Source of the DNA: Roseomonas haemaphysalidis
GTDB taxonomy: Bacteria > Pseudomonadota > Alphaproteobacteria > Acetobacterales > Acetobacteraceae
Length of the DNA stretch: 64,000 nt
Assembly: GCF_017355405.1 (NCBI RefSeq)
Contig: NZ_CP061177.1
Span: 1,471,001 to 1,535,000, forward strand
Direction of reading: 5' to 3'
Shown: positions 33,144 through 42,005 of the stretch, in pieces
How the letters are laid out: the number at the start of each line of letters is the position of its first letter
Numbering within the stretch: position 1 is the first letter of the stretch
The notes under the pieces: model-generated
The model's input: only the letters and a program-made list of their open reading frames with translations
Databases searched by the model: none
What the model was told of the DNA's origin: nothing
Program-made: the position numbers and the translations under genes

Positions 33144-33868
33144 CCTGGTCGATCCTGACCCATGACCCCGAAACCGGCGCCTTTGGCGTCGCCGTCGCCA
33201 CCTGCGCCTTCGCCGTCGGCGCGTCCTGCCCCTACCTGCGGCCGGGGGTGGGTGCGGTGTCCACCCAATCCTTCACCAACCGCTACCTTGGCCCTGCGGT
33301 GCTGGACGCCATGGCGCGCGGCCTGCCGCCGGACGCGGCGATCGAGGCGGCGCTGGCGGGCGATAGCAACCGCGCCTACCGGCAGGTGCATGCCATCGAC
33401 CGGCATGGCCGCGCCGCCGCCTGGACCGGCGCTTCCTGCGTGGTCTGGGCGGGCAGCTTGGCGGCGCCCGGCATCAGCGTCGCCGGCAACATGCTGGCCG
33501 GGCCGGATGTGGTGGCGCGCACCCTGGACAGTTTGCTGGCCGATGCCGGATCGCCGCTGCCGGAGCGGATGATGCGCGCCATGGATGCCGGCGAAGCCGC
33601 CGGCGGCGACCGCCGCGGCCGTCAGTCAGCCGCCATGAAGCTGATTTCCAGCGAGGACTTCCCCGACCTCGACCTGCGGGTGGACGACCATGCCGCGCCG
33701 CTGGACGAGTTGCGCCGCCTGGTGGGCATCTGGCGGCGCGAGCGCGCGCCGTCGCTGCCTACGGCACCGCGCCGGGCCGACCCGTCCGGCACGGTGGACC
33801 GGGCGGCGACGCAGGCGGCCTGGGCGGCGCGGGGACTGGATCTGCGCTTCGGCGACGAACCCGGCTGA
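33140..33868 (+). CDS. DUF1028-family protein
   Basis: A 242-residue protein of the DUF1028 family, which resembles N-terminal nucleophile hydrolases. The start MTWSILTHDPETGAFGVAVA followed by CAFAVGASCPYLRPGVGAVS, and later SVAGNMLAG, are characteristic. No catalytic role is proven for the family. There is no signal peptide. The ATGA overlap with the phosphoesterase suggests shared function. The C-terminal part (after residue 170) is more variable and Arg-rich. Confidence 0.82.
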   Translation: MTWSILTHDPETGAFGVAVATCAFAVGASCPYLRPGVGAVSTQSFTNRYLGPAVLDAMARGLPPDAAIEAALAGDSNRAYRQVHAIDRHGRAAAWTGASCVVWAGSLAAPGISVAGNMLAGPDVVARTLDSLLADAGSPLPERMMRAMDAGEAAGGDRRGRQSAAMKLISSEDFPDLDLRVDDHAAPLDELRRLVGIWRRERAPSLPTAPRRADPSGTVDRAATQAAWAARGLDLRFGDEPG

Positions 33869-33894
33869 GGCAGGCGCGCGACGCCGCCCGGCCT

Positions 33895-34443
33895 TCACCG
33901 CTTGGATGGCGGCGCCTCGCCACGGGGCGCGTCCTCGCCGGGACGTGCCGCCGAGACGGGCCGGCCGTCGCCGGTGAAGGTCACCACCGTCACCAGCCCG
34001 CTGCGGTCGGTCGCCTGGCAGGTGGCGCGCTGCCAGACCTGCCCGTCCGTGCTCATGGCAATGCGGCAGGTGCCGGTCACCTCCTTGGCGGCGCTGCGGC
34101 CGGACACGGAGGTGTGCATGCGCGACAGGACCATGGTGTAGTCCTCCGGCCTCGGCTGCTCGTCCCGCTGCGCCTCGAAGCCGATGGTGACGTCCCGCCC
34201 GGATTGCACGGACAACAGGATGCTGCCGTCCTGGTGCAGCACATACACCAGCCCGCTGGAGCAGGGGCGGGGGTCCCGGTTGACGCTCATCTCGCAACGC
34301 CCGGGGGCGCCGATCACCAGCCGGGGCAACGGCTGCCCCGGCGTGGCGCGCTCCGGCACGGGCCGGGTGGTTTGGGCGATGGCGGGCCCGTGCGGCAGCG
34401 GCAGGCCGCCGGCGAGCAGGGCGCAAAGCATGAGGGCACGCAT
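33895..34443 (-). CDS. Secreted hypothetical protein
   Basis: A 182-residue protein with a clear signal peptide (MRALMLCALLAGGLPLPHG to AIA-QT, cut near residue 24). The mature part has four cysteines (APGRCEMS, PRPCSSG, TGTCRIA, RATCQAT), likely two disulfides, in a beta-rich domain. It ends in a charged Pro/Arg tail. I cannot place it in a family; it faintly resembles invasion-associated-locus-B-type periplasmic proteins. GGAGG lies five bases before the ATG at 34443. Confidence 0.7.
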   Translation of the reverse strand: MRALMLCALLAGGLPLPHGPAIAQTTRPVPERATPGQPLPRLVIGAPGRCEMSVNRDPRPCSSGLVYVLHQDGSILLSVQSGRDVTIGFEAQRDEQPRPEDYTMVLSRMHTSVSGRSAAKEVTGTCRIAMSTDGQVWQRATCQATDRSGLVTVVTFTGDGRPVSAARPGEDAPRGEAPPSKR

Positions 34444-34559
34444 TCCGGCCTCCCTGTTCCCGCCCCCCGGGAGGGGGCGAGCCGACAGCCGAGCCGCCAA
34501 ACCGGGCAGGAATAAGACAACGGCGCCGCGCCGCCTGGACGCCGCCCGGACGCGGCGGT

Positions 34560-34793
34560 TCAGTCCCGCCGGTGACCGCGCAGCCGCGCCACGATCATCA
34601 GCGCCACGCCCAGGGCGATGACGCCGAAGGTGGCGGGCGAGGTCGTGATGGTGTCGATCAGCGCGGCGGGCACCCAGATCAGGGAATCCAGGATGGTGCG
34701 CGGGATCCACAGCAGCGTGTCCCACCCCACCACATGCGCGGCGATGCCGATCGCGACCAGAAAGACACCGAGGGACCACAGGCGGGTTTGCAT
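34560..34793 (-). CDS. Small two-helix membrane protein
   Basis: A 77-residue protein with one hydrophobic segment at the N-terminus (LWSLGVFLVAIGIAAHVVGW) and another near the C-terminus (FGVIALGVALMIVARL), ending in basic RGHRRD. The middle (PRTILDSLIWVPAALIDTIT) is amphipathic. It has no known family. It lies between the secreted protein gene and a tRNA gene. Confidence 0.6.
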   Translation of the reverse strand: MQTRLWSLGVFLVAIGIAAHVVGWDTLLWIPRTILDSLIWVPAALIDTITTSPATFGVIALGVALMIVARLRGHRRD

Positions 34794-34829
34794 GGGTGGT
34801 GTCTTAGCGCGGAAACAGGCTGGGGAAAC

Positions 34830-34906
<77 letters not shown>

Positions 34907-34966
34907 CGGCCAGGGCTTCCCTTTAGCGGTTCGCCCCGCGCCGGGGAAGCCCCGAAAACCGGCCGA

Positions 34967-36328
34967 TCAACGGTCGGCCAGCGCCTTTTCCACCGCCACG
35001 GCGGCGGCCAGCAACGCGGCGTCCGCGTCATGCGCGCCGCTCAGCATCAGTCCCACCGGCGCCTCGCCCGGGCGGTGGCAGGGCAGGCTGATGGAACAGC
35101 GGTCCAGGAAGTTGAAGGCCGCCGTGTTGCGCAGCAGCAGCAGGTTGATGCGGGCGTATTCCGCCTCGTCCTCCACCGCCGCCAGCGGTGGCGGGGGCAG
35201 CGCCACGGTGGGGCACAGCACGGCGTCATAAGGCGCGGTGCGCGTCCCGGCGGCGGCCGTGATGCGGGCACGCTCGCTCCGCAGCGTCACGTATTCGCCC
35301 GCCGTCATGCCGGCGCCGCGGCGGATGCGGGCGATCACGCGCGGGTCGTATTCCCCGCCCGCGCGCTCCATCAGCGGCCCGTGCCAGGCGAAGGCCTCTG
35401 GCGCCACCAGGCCGCCCGTGGCGTTGGCGCGCGGGATCTCGGCCAGCTCCGGCATGCTGAAGCGCTCCACCACGGCGCCCGCGGCCGCGAGGCGCGCCAG
35501 CGCGCGCTCAAAGGCCGCCGCCACCACGGGGTCCAGCCCGTCAAACAGGTAGCTGCCCTCCGGCACGCCGAAGCGCAGCCCGGACAGGCCCCCGGGGGCG
35601 GGCGGCTCGGCCGCCTCGGCGCCAGCCATCAAGCCGTGCAGCACGGCGCAGCAGCCGGCGGTGTTGGCCAGCGGCCCGATGCTGTCGAGCGAGGGCGACA
35701 GCGGCAGCACGCCATCCAGCGGCACGCGCTTTGCGGTCGGCTTGTAGCCCACCACGCCGCACAGCGCGGCCGGGATGCGGCAGGAGCCACCGGTGTCCGA
35801 GCCCAGCGCGGCCAGGCCCATGCCATCCGCCACCGCCACGCCCGCGCCGGACGAGGAGCCGCCCGGCAGCCGCCCCGTGGCACGGTCCCAGGGCGAGCGG
35901 GGGGTGCCGAAATGCGGGTTCACGCCCAGGCCGGTATAGGCGAACTCCACCATGTTGGTGCGCCCCAGCACCACGAAGCCGGCGCGCTGCAGCCGCGCCA
36001 CGGCGGGCGCGGTGGCCGCCGCCGGCGGCGCGTTCCGCAGCGCCACGGAGCCGGCGCGGGTGGGCACCCCCTCCTGGTCGAACAGGTCCTTCACCGAGAT
36101 CGGGATGCCGGCCCAGGGGGAAGGGGCGCGGCCGGCGGCGCGCAGCGCGTCCATCGCCCGCGCGCTGGCCAGTGCCTGTTCGGCCTGCACGTCGACAAAG
36201 GTGCGCGAACCCTCGCCGGCCGGATCGGCGATGCGGGCCAGCGCGGCCTCGGCCAGCGCCACGGCCGTGGTGCGGCCGGCGGCGAGATCGGCCCGCGCGG
36301 CGGCGAGCGAGGAGGGGGCGTGCGGCAT
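34967..36328 (-). CDS. Amidase-signature family hydrolase
   Basis: A 453-residue enzyme of the amidase signature family. The Ser-Ser-Lys triad is visible: Lys in IPISVKDLFD, the cis-Ser region GGSSSGAGVAVADG, and the nucleophile in GSDTGGSCRIPAALCGVVGYK. The substrate is not predictable; the family includes allophanate hydrolase, indole-acetamide hydrolase and many others. There is no GatB or GatC beside it, so it is not the tRNA amidotransferase subunit. The ATG at 36328 is the first good start. It is divergent from the uronate dehydrogenase gene, 300 bases away. Confidence 0.88.
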   Translation of the reverse strand: MPHAPSSLAAARADLAAGRTTAVALAEAALARIADPAGEGSRTFVDVQAEQALASARAMDALRAAGRAPSPWAGIPISVKDLFDQEGVPTRAGSVALRNAPPAAATAPAVARLQRAGFVVLGRTNMVEFAYTGLGVNPHFGTPRSPWDRATGRLPGGSSSGAGVAVADGMGLAALGSDTGGSCRIPAALCGVVGYKPTAKRVPLDGVLPLSPSLDSIGPLANTAGCCAVLHGLMAGAEAAEPPAPGGLSGLRFGVPEGSYLFDGLDPVVAAAFERALARLAAAGAVVERFSMPELAEIPRANATGGLVAPEAFAWHGPLMERAGGEYDPRVIARIRRGAGMTAGEYVTLRSERARITAAAGTRTAPYDAVLCPTVALPPPPLAAVEDEAEYARINLLLLRNTAAFNFLDRCSISLPCHRPGEAPVGLMLSGAHDADAALLAAAVAVEKALADR

Positions 36329-36628
36329 CGGGAGCAGTCCTCGGTGAACGGTCGGCGGATGCTGCGGGCAGGGGGGACGGGCCGCAACCCGGGAAGCCCG
36401 CTTTTCCGCCGGCCAGGCAGGCGGAGCCGGGCCAGGACAAAGGCCGGGCTTGCTCCCTGCACGGGAAACAGGGCGCGGGCAGGCGTCCCGCGCGGCGTGC
36501 CATCTGGCGGGAATCCGGGCCCCCGGCCCGGCGCCGCGCCACCTTGCGGCCCGCCCCGCCGCCGGGCAGGCTGCGGCAACGCCGGGGGGCAAACCCCGGC
36601 CACCCTGCTGTCCAAGGATCTTCCGCGC
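36329..36628. other. 300-base divergent intergenic region
   Basis: Divergent spacer between the amidase and uronate dehydrogenase genes, presumably carrying both promoters, though no clear -35/-10 pair stands out. CCGGGG-GGCAAA-CCCCGG (36582-36599) forms a perfect 6-bp hairpin 30 bases before the udh start. The rest is GC-rich with no supported gene. Confidence 0.4.
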
Positions 36629-37480
36629 ATGACCGCTGCTTCCAAGCCTGTTCTGCTGACCGGCGCTTCCGGCAATCTGGGCCGTGTGCTGGCGCGGGAA
36701 CTGGGCGCCATGGGCCACCGGCTGCGGCTGACCGACCTGACGGCCTTTCCGGACGAGCTGCCGGCAGGCGCCGAGTTCACCCGCGCCGACCTGAACGACG
36801 GCCCCACCATCCTGCGGCTGGCGGAAGGCTGCGGTGCCATCCTGCACTTCGGCGGTGCCTCCACGGACCAGCCGTTCGAAACGGTGATCGGCCCCAACAT
36901 CCGCGGTCTGTACCATGTGTACGAGGCGGCGCGGCGCGAAGGCGCGCGGGTGCTGTTCGCTTCCTCCAACCATTCCATCGGCTTCCACGAGCGCCCGGCC
37001 GGCAACGCGGCCAGGCTGGACGCCGACTGCGCCTTTCGGCCGGACAGCTTCTACGGCCTGTCCAAGGCCTATGGCGAACTGATGGGGCGCATGTACTGGG
37101 ACAAACACGGGGTGGAGAACCTCAACGTCCGCATCGGCTCCTCCTTTCCTGAGCCGATCGACGCGCGGATGCTGGCCACCTGGCTGTCCTTTGGCGACCT
37201 GTCGCGGTTGTGCGACCGCTTTATCGGGGCGGAGCGCGTCGGCCACGCCGTGGTCTGGGGTGCCAGCGACAACCCGGACACCTTCTGGGGCGAGGACCAC
37301 CGCGACCGCATCGGCTGGGCGCCGCAGGACAGCGCCGAGGCGTTCCGCGGCAAGGTGGGCGGGCTGACCTCCGGCAATCCCGTGACCGAGCGCTACCAGG
37401 GCGGTGGCTATTGCGCCGTCGGCTACAGCCGCGACCGGCCGAGCCCCGCCGACGCCTTCGCGCTGGATGACGAGGCATGA
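36629..37480 (+). CDS. udh: Uronate dehydrogenase-like NAD-dependent SDR
   Basis: A 283-residue extended short-chain dehydrogenase. LLTGASGNLGRVLARELG is the NAD-binding Rossmann motif, FASSNHSIGFHERP holds the catalytic Ser region, and SFYGLSKAYGELMGRMY contains the YxxxK pair. The segments VRIGSSFPEPIDARMLATWL and VVWGASDNPDTFW, plus IGWAPQDSAEAFRGK, match the Agrobacterium/Pseudomonas uronate dehydrogenase pattern, which oxidises galacturonate or glucuronate to the aldarolactone. AAGGA precedes the ATG. It overlaps the aldose epimerase gene by ATGA, a sensible partner for a sugar-ring enzyme. Confidence 0.82.
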   Translation: MTAASKPVLLTGASGNLGRVLARELGAMGHRLRLTDLTAFPDELPAGAEFTRADLNDGPTILRLAEGCGAILHFGGASTDQPFETVIGPNIRGLYHVYEAARREGARVLFASSNHSIGFHERPAGNAARLDADCAFRPDSFYGLSKAYGELMGRMYWDKHGVENLNVRIGSSFPEPIDARMLATWLSFGDLSRLCDRFIGAERVGHAVVWGASDNPDTFWGEDHRDRIGWAPQDSAEAFRGKVGGLTSGNPVTERYQGGGYCAVGYSRDRPSPADAFALDDEA

Positions 37481-38331
37481 TGCCACCGGACGGGCTGGAA
37501 CTGCGGGCCGGCGACTGGCGCGCCGTGCTGCGCCCCGCGCACGGCGCCGCCTTTGCCGCGCTGGAACACCGCCACCGCGCGGTGCTGGAGCCGCTGGATG
37601 GCCGCGACCCCCTGCGCAGCAGCGCCGGCGCCTTCTGGATGCTGCCCTGGACCAACCGCCTGGACGGTGGCCGCTTTCCCGTTGGCGGCACGGACTACCG
37701 CCTGCCCATCAACCGCCCTGACGAGGGCAACGCCCTGCACGGCCTGGGCCGCGAGGCGCCCTGGACGGTCGAGCTCGCCGGCGCCGACCACGCGGTGCTG
37801 CTGCAGCGGCTGCAACACAGCCCCTTCGACTATGCCGCCCGGCTGGAGCTGCGCCTGGCCGACGACGCACTGCGCATGCGGCTGCGGCTGGAAAACACCG
37901 GCGGCGCGCCGTGCCCGATGGGCTTCGGCTGGCACCCCTGGTTCGCCCGCCCACCTGGCTGCAGCCTGCGCTTCGCAGCCGCCGCGCGCATGGTGAAGGG
38001 CGAGCGCGAATTGCCGGTGGCCGCCGAGCCGAGTAGCGGCCTGGACTCCGCGGTGGCCGAGCTGATGGGGCTGGACGGGCATTTCGCGGGATGGGACGGC
38101 GTGGCGGTGCTGCACCGGCCGGACCTGACGGTGACGCTGCGGGCCAGCGGCGCCTGGGCGCGCAACCTGCAGGTCTTCGTGCCGGACGACCACCGCGAGG
38201 TGGTGTGCATGGAACCGGTGAGCCACGTGCCCAACGTCATCAACACGCCGGCGCTGGCTTCCTATGGCGCCATGCAGGTGCTGGCGCCGGGCGAGGCGAT
38301 GGAAGGCAGCCTGGAACTGCTGGTGCGGTAG
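37477..38331 (+). CDS. Aldose 1-epimerase family protein
   Basis: A 284-residue beta-sandwich enzyme of the galactose mutarotase fold. Visible landmarks are MLPWTNRLDGGRFPVGG, the His of ALHGLGREAPW, LRLENTGGAPCPMGFGWHPW (conserved His before Pro) and the late VCMEPVSHVPN with the catalytic Glu. It likely interconverts sugar anomers for the neighbouring uronate dehydrogenase; that link is inference from coupling (ATGA overlap at 37477). The length is normal for proteins of this family. Confidence 0.85.
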   Translation: MMPPDGLELRAGDWRAVLRPAHGAAFAALEHRHRAVLEPLDGRDPLRSSAGAFWMLPWTNRLDGGRFPVGGTDYRLPINRPDEGNALHGLGREAPWTVELAGADHAVLLQRLQHSPFDYAARLELRLADDALRMRLRLENTGGAPCPMGFGWHPWFARPPGCSLRFAAAARMVKGERELPVAAEPSSGLDSAVAELMGLDGHFAGWDGVAVLHRPDLTVTLRASGAWARNLQVFVPDDHREVVCMEPVSHVPNVINTPALASYGAMQVLAPGEAMEGSLELLVR

Positions 38332-38420
38332 CGGCCCGGCGACCCGCGGCAAACGATGGGCCGGGAGCCTTCGCTGTCCGTGGCCTTGCGTCGCGCGCAT
38401 CCGCCCGGCCATTTTGCCGC

Positions 38421-39578
38421 ATGCCGAACGCGCTTGTCCTCGGGGCCGGGATCATGGGCCTTTGCACCGCCTGGGGGCTGACCCGTGCCGGATGGTCCGT
38501 CACCGTCCTGGAGCAGGACGCGGTGCCCAACCCGCGCGGCTCCAGCGTCGATGCGCACCGGCTGATCCGCCATGCCTACGGCGCCGAGGCCGGCTACCAG
38601 CGCATGGTGGATGCCGGCTTCGCCGCCTGGGACCTGTTGTGGGCGGAGCTGGGCGAAAGCCATTTCGTGCCGACCGGCGTGCTGGCCCTGGCCTCGGCCG
38701 CCGGCGGCTGGCTGGCCGACAGCCGCGCCACGCTGCGCGCCGCCGGCCACGCGGTGGAGGACCTGCCCCCCGCCGCCATCCCCGCCCGCTTTCCCATGCT
38801 GCGCGATGCCGGCGTCGTGGATGCCCTGGCCACGCGCCCCGGCGGCGTGCTGCTGGCCCGGCCGGTCGTCGCCGCGCTGGCCCGCCATCTCGCCGCGCGC
38901 GGCGTGCGGTTCGAGCAGGGGCGCGCCGCCCGGGTGGACCCCGCGCGCGCCGCGCTGGTGCTGGACGGTGGCGGCACGCGGCAGGCGGATTGGCTGGTGC
39001 TGGCCGCCGGCCCCTGGGCGCCGCGCCTGTTGCCGGAACTGCGGGGCGAGGTGGTGGCGTCCCGCCAGATCGTCGTGGACCTGGAGCCGCCGGCGGCGCA
39101 CCGCGCCGCCTGGGCAGCCGCCCCCATGCTTCTGGACCTGTCGCCCGATGGCGGCTTCTACGCGGTGCCGCCGGTGGCGGGCACGGCGCTGAAGATCGGC
39201 GACCACCGCTTTTCCCGCCGGGGCGACGCGGAACAGGACAGCCGCGCCGCCACGCCCGCCGAGGCCGAGGCGATCCTGGCCCTGGCGCGCCCGCGCCTGG
39301 CCGATGCCGCGGGCTACCGCGTGCTGGGCGCCCGCGCCTGCTACTACGACGTGGAGGAGGCCGAGCGCTTCGTGGTCCGCCCGCTGGGCGACCGGGCCAT
39401 CGTGATGAGCGGCTTTTCCGGCCATGGCTTCAAGTTCGGCGCCGTGCTGGGGCTGGCGGTGGCCGCGGCGGCGGGTGATGCCGCGCTGGCCGCCGCGCTG
39501 CCGCGCTGGGCGGCCGGGCAGGCCCCGCCGCCGCCGGGCATGCTGCCGGACTGCTGCCGCGCCGCCATGCCGGCATGA
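38421..39578 (+). CDS. FAD-dependent oxidoreductase (DAO/sarcosine oxidase-like)
   Basis: A 385-residue amine/amino-acid oxidase-type flavoprotein. The N-terminal LVLGAGIMGLCTAWGLTRAG is the dinucleotide-binding motif with the usual Glu later (VLEQDAVPNPRGSS). WLVLAAGPWAPRLLPEL and the late IVMSGFSGHGFKFGAVLG are typical of the DAO superfamily (monomeric sarcosine oxidase, MTOX-like). The substrate is unknown. It starts 90 bases after the epimerase gene and its stop overlaps the next gene by four bases. Confidence 0.85.
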   Translation: MPNALVLGAGIMGLCTAWGLTRAGWSVTVLEQDAVPNPRGSSVDAHRLIRHAYGAEAGYQRMVDAGFAAWDLLWAELGESHFVPTGVLALASAAGGWLADSRATLRAAGHAVEDLPPAAIPARFPMLRDAGVVDALATRPGGVLLARPVVAALARHLAARGVRFEQGRAARVDPARAALVLDGGGTRQADWLVLAAGPWAPRLLPELRGEVVASRQIVVDLEPPAAHRAAWAAAPMLLDLSPDGGFYAVPPVAGTALKIGDHRFSRRGDAEQDSRAATPAEAEAILALARPRLADAAGYRVLGARACYYDVEEAERFVVRPLGDRAIVMSGFSGHGFKFGAVLGLAVAAAAGDAALAAALPRWAAGQAPPPPGMLPDCCRAAMPA

Positions 39579-40657
39579 GGCTAGCGGCCGGGACACTGCT
39601 GCTGTCGCTGGCGGCCGGCCCGGCGCTGGCGGCCGCCACGCCGGACGGCGCGGTAGCGGATTGCCGCCGCCCGGGCTCGGACGCCGAGCGTGCGGTATGC
39701 GCCAGCCCGGCCTTGCAGGCAGCCGACCTGGCCCTGGCTTCCCTGGTGGCGGACTGGCGGCAGCGCGCGCCGGAAGCGGCGGCGCAGCAGCAGGACTGGC
39801 TGCGCCGGCGCGACCGCATGTGCGCCCCCGCCATGCGCCCGGATTGCCTGGACATCGCCTATGCCGAGCGCACCGCCTGGCTGCGCGCAGCCCTGGCGGC
39901 CCTGCCGGCGACCATGCCGCCGCCGCCGGCGCCGCCCGCCGCCGCGCCCGCGCCGGTGCCTCCGCCGGTGCCGGCCGAGGCACCGGCGCCCCGACCGGCC
40001 CCGGCGGCGGTGGCCGTGGCATCCATGGCGGCGCGGCTGGCCACGGCGCCCTGCGCCACGGTTGGCAGCACCGCTTTGCGGGGGCAGGGCTGGGGGGTGG
40101 GCGATGCGCCCTTCGGCCTGGCGCTGGACCGCTGGTCGCAGCCCGATTTCGCCGCGCTGATGCGCCGGGCCCGGGAATGCCAGGCGGAGAACGTGGACAA
40201 CGCCCGCAACCTGCAGCTCATGCTCAATGTCTTGAACCAATTGCGCGCCACGGCACCGGCCCTGCCGCCGGCGGCACCCGCCGTGCCGCGCCCACCTGCC
40301 CCACCGCAGCCTGCGCCGCCGCCCGAGCCCGCGCGGCAGCCCGCCGCCACGGCCATCGACTGCGCCGACCCCGCCCTGCTGCAGGACGTCGCGTTTACCT
40401 TTCAGGGGACGCCCGGCGTGTCGCGGGGCGCGCGCATCCGCCAGATGCTGCGGCCACGGCCTTATTCAGACGTCATCACGGAGGCTTATGGCGCCACGCC
40501 GGCGCTGCGGGCCGAGTTCCAGCGGCTGCAGCCCTTCATGGCGCCCGTGCCGCAATGCCTGGTGGATGCGGAAACGGACGGCGGCGCGGTGACGCTGTCC
40601 TACCGGCTGTATGCCGACGCCGGGCGCATGCTGATCGAGGTGCAGCGCATGCCATGA
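39575..40657 (+). CDS. Secreted LprI-domain protein with Pro/Ala-rich linkers
   Basis: A 360-residue exported protein with a signal peptide (RLAAGTLLLSLAAGPALA). It then has a lysozyme-inhibitor LprI-type N-terminal domain (DUF1311): ADCRRPGSDAERAVCASPAL and ADLALASLVADWR, with conserved Cys (residues about 23-110). Two Pro/Ala-rich linkers (about 110-145 and 225-260) flank a second domain of unknown type. A C-terminal domain has two Cys. Such proteins are envelope-associated; an inhibitory role on muramidases is known only for some LprI proteins. It overlaps the oxidoreductase stop by ATGA, so it may be co-translated. Confidence 0.7.
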   Translation: MRLAAGTLLLSLAAGPALAAATPDGAVADCRRPGSDAERAVCASPALQAADLALASLVADWRQRAPEAAAQQQDWLRRRDRMCAPAMRPDCLDIAYAERTAWLRAALAALPATMPPPPAPPAAAPAPVPPPVPAEAPAPRPAPAAVAVASMAARLATAPCATVGSTALRGQGWGVGDAPFGLALDRWSQPDFAALMRRARECQAENVDNARNLQLMLNVLNQLRATAPALPPAAPAVPRPPAPPQPAPPPEPARQPAATAIDCADPALLQDVAFTFQGTPGVSRGARIRQMLRPRPYSDVITEAYGATPALRAEFQRLQPFMAPVPQCLVDAETDGGAVTLSYRLYADAGRMLIEVQRMP

Positions 40658-40663
40658 CCGCCG

Positions 40664-40687
40664 GGCGGGGGAGGGGACCCCCCCGCC
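40664..40687. terminator. GC-rich stem-loop between convergent genes
   Basis: GGCGGGGG pairs perfectly with CCCCCGCC around AGGGGACC, seven bases after the LprI-domain gene stop and just before the stop of the opposing small gene. Confidence 0.55.
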
Positions 40688-40694
40688 GCCGAGG

Positions 40695-40892
40695 TTATTC
40701 GCCCTGCTGGCTGGGCTTGCGCTTGTGGCCGGGCGCCACGTCCACCGGCCCGCCATGCAGCGAGGCCATCTCGTTGGCGTCGCCCGGCTGCGGCTCGCCC
40801 GGCGGGATCGGGTTCTCGACGGAGCCGGCGGCGACCTCGTCGGTGTCCTCGGCGTCGGGGCGGCTGTCGTTGACGCTGGGGTCGCGGTCCAT
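40695..40892 (-). CDS. Small acidic hypothetical protein
   Basis: A 65-residue hydrophilic protein rich in Asp, Pro and Gly (start MDRDPSVNDSRPDAEDTDEV), ending in a basic GHKRKPSQQGE. It has no fold that I recognise and is probably disordered. AGGAG lies eight bases upstream of the ATG at 40892, which supports translation. It is followed 94 bases upstream by fabI on the same strand. Confidence 0.55.
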   Translation of the reverse strand: MDRDPSVNDSRPDAEDTDEVAAGSVENPIPPGEPQPGDANEMASLHGGPVDVAPGHKRKPSQQGE

Positions 40893-40986
40893 GGCGGTGC
40901 TCCTGTGTTCCGGCGGCATGGGGTGCCGCCCTGAACAGGGAGAACCGGCGGGCCGGCCGGGCGGTTGCACCGCCGGCCGGCGATGC

Positions 40987-41835
40987 TCAGTCGCGGCCGA
41001 CAACGATATCCGGCGCGTCCTCGGCCTTCATGCCGACCACGTGGTAGCCGCTGTCCACATGGTGCACCTCGCCGGTCACGCCGGCGCCGAGGTCGGACAA
41101 CAGATAGACGCCAGCGCCGCCGACATCCTCGATGGTCGTGTTGCGCTTCAGCGGCGCGTTGTACTGGTTCCACTTCAGGATGTAGCGGAAGTCGCCGATG
41201 CCGCTGGCCGCCAGCGTCTTGATCGGCCCGGCGGAGATGGCATTCACCCGGATGCCGCGCGCGCCCACGTCCACCGCCATGTAGCGCACGCTGGCTTCCA
41301 GCGCCGCCTTGGCCACGCCCATCACGTTATAATGCGGCGTGACACGTTCGGCGCCCAGATAGGTCAGCGTCAGCAGGCTGCCGCCCTCGCTCATCAGCGC
41401 CGCGGCGCGGCGGGACACGGATACGAAGGAATAGCAGGAGATGTCGAGCGCCTGCAGAAAGGCCTCGCGCGGGGTATCCATGTAGCGGCCGCGCAGGAAC
41501 TGCTTGTCGGCGAAGCCGATGGCGTGGACCAGGAAGTCCAGCTTGCCCCAGCGCTGTTCCAGCGTCTCGAACACCGCGTCGATACTGCTCTCGTCCGTCA
41601 CGTCGCAGGGTAGCACGATGTCGCTGCCCAGGCTTTCCGCCAGCGGGCGCACGCGCTTCTCCAGCGCTTCGCCCTGGTAGGTGAAGGCCACCTCCGCCCC
41701 CTGGGCGGCCACGGCGCGGGCGATGCCCCAGGCGATGGAGCGGTCGTTGGCGACGCCCATGATCAACCCGCGCTTGCCCGCCATCAGCGTGCCGGTGGCG
41801 GGCCCGGGGGTGTTCGTTTGCGAGGCAGCTTCCAT
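40987..41835 (-). CDS. fabI: Enoyl-[acyl-carrier-protein] reductase (NADH)
   Basis: A 282-residue FabI that reduces the last double bond in each fatty-acid elongation round. GLIMGVANDRSIAWGIARA is the FabI cofactor motif. LTLTYLGAERVTPHYNVMG and VAKAALEASVRY carry the Tyr-(6)-Tyr-(6)-Lys triad matching E. coli Tyr146, Tyr156 and Lys163. RVNAISAGPIKTLAASGI is typical as well. The start at 41835 gives a short N-terminal extension (MEAASQTNTPGPATGTLM); the upstream ribosome site is weak, and ATG 41784 (MAGKRGLIMG) is an alternative. It is divergent from pdxH with 170 bases between. Confidence 0.95.
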   Translation of the reverse strand: MEAASQTNTPGPATGTLMAGKRGLIMGVANDRSIAWGIARAVAAQGAEVAFTYQGEALEKRVRPLAESLGSDIVLPCDVTDESSIDAVFETLEQRWGKLDFLVHAIGFADKQFLRGRYMDTPREAFLQALDISCYSFVSVSRRAAALMSEGGSLLTLTYLGAERVTPHYNVMGVAKAALEASVRYMAVDVGARGIRVNAISAGPIKTLAASGIGDFRYILKWNQYNAPLKRNTTIEDVGGAGVYLLSDLGAGVTGEVHHVDSGYHVVGMKAEDAPDIVVGRD

Positions 41836-42005
41836 GTTCAGGCGAGACCGGTTCCGTTGAAGGGCAGGGAAAGGCAGCATGGCCCGGGGCGCGTGTGGCC
41901 CCCGGCCCGGGCGTGGCGTTGCAAGGGTCTGGGCGTGGTGGCACACCCCCGCCGCCTGGGCAAGAGCACGCCGCGGCACCGGCTGGCAGCAAAGGCGGAG
42001 AGCGC

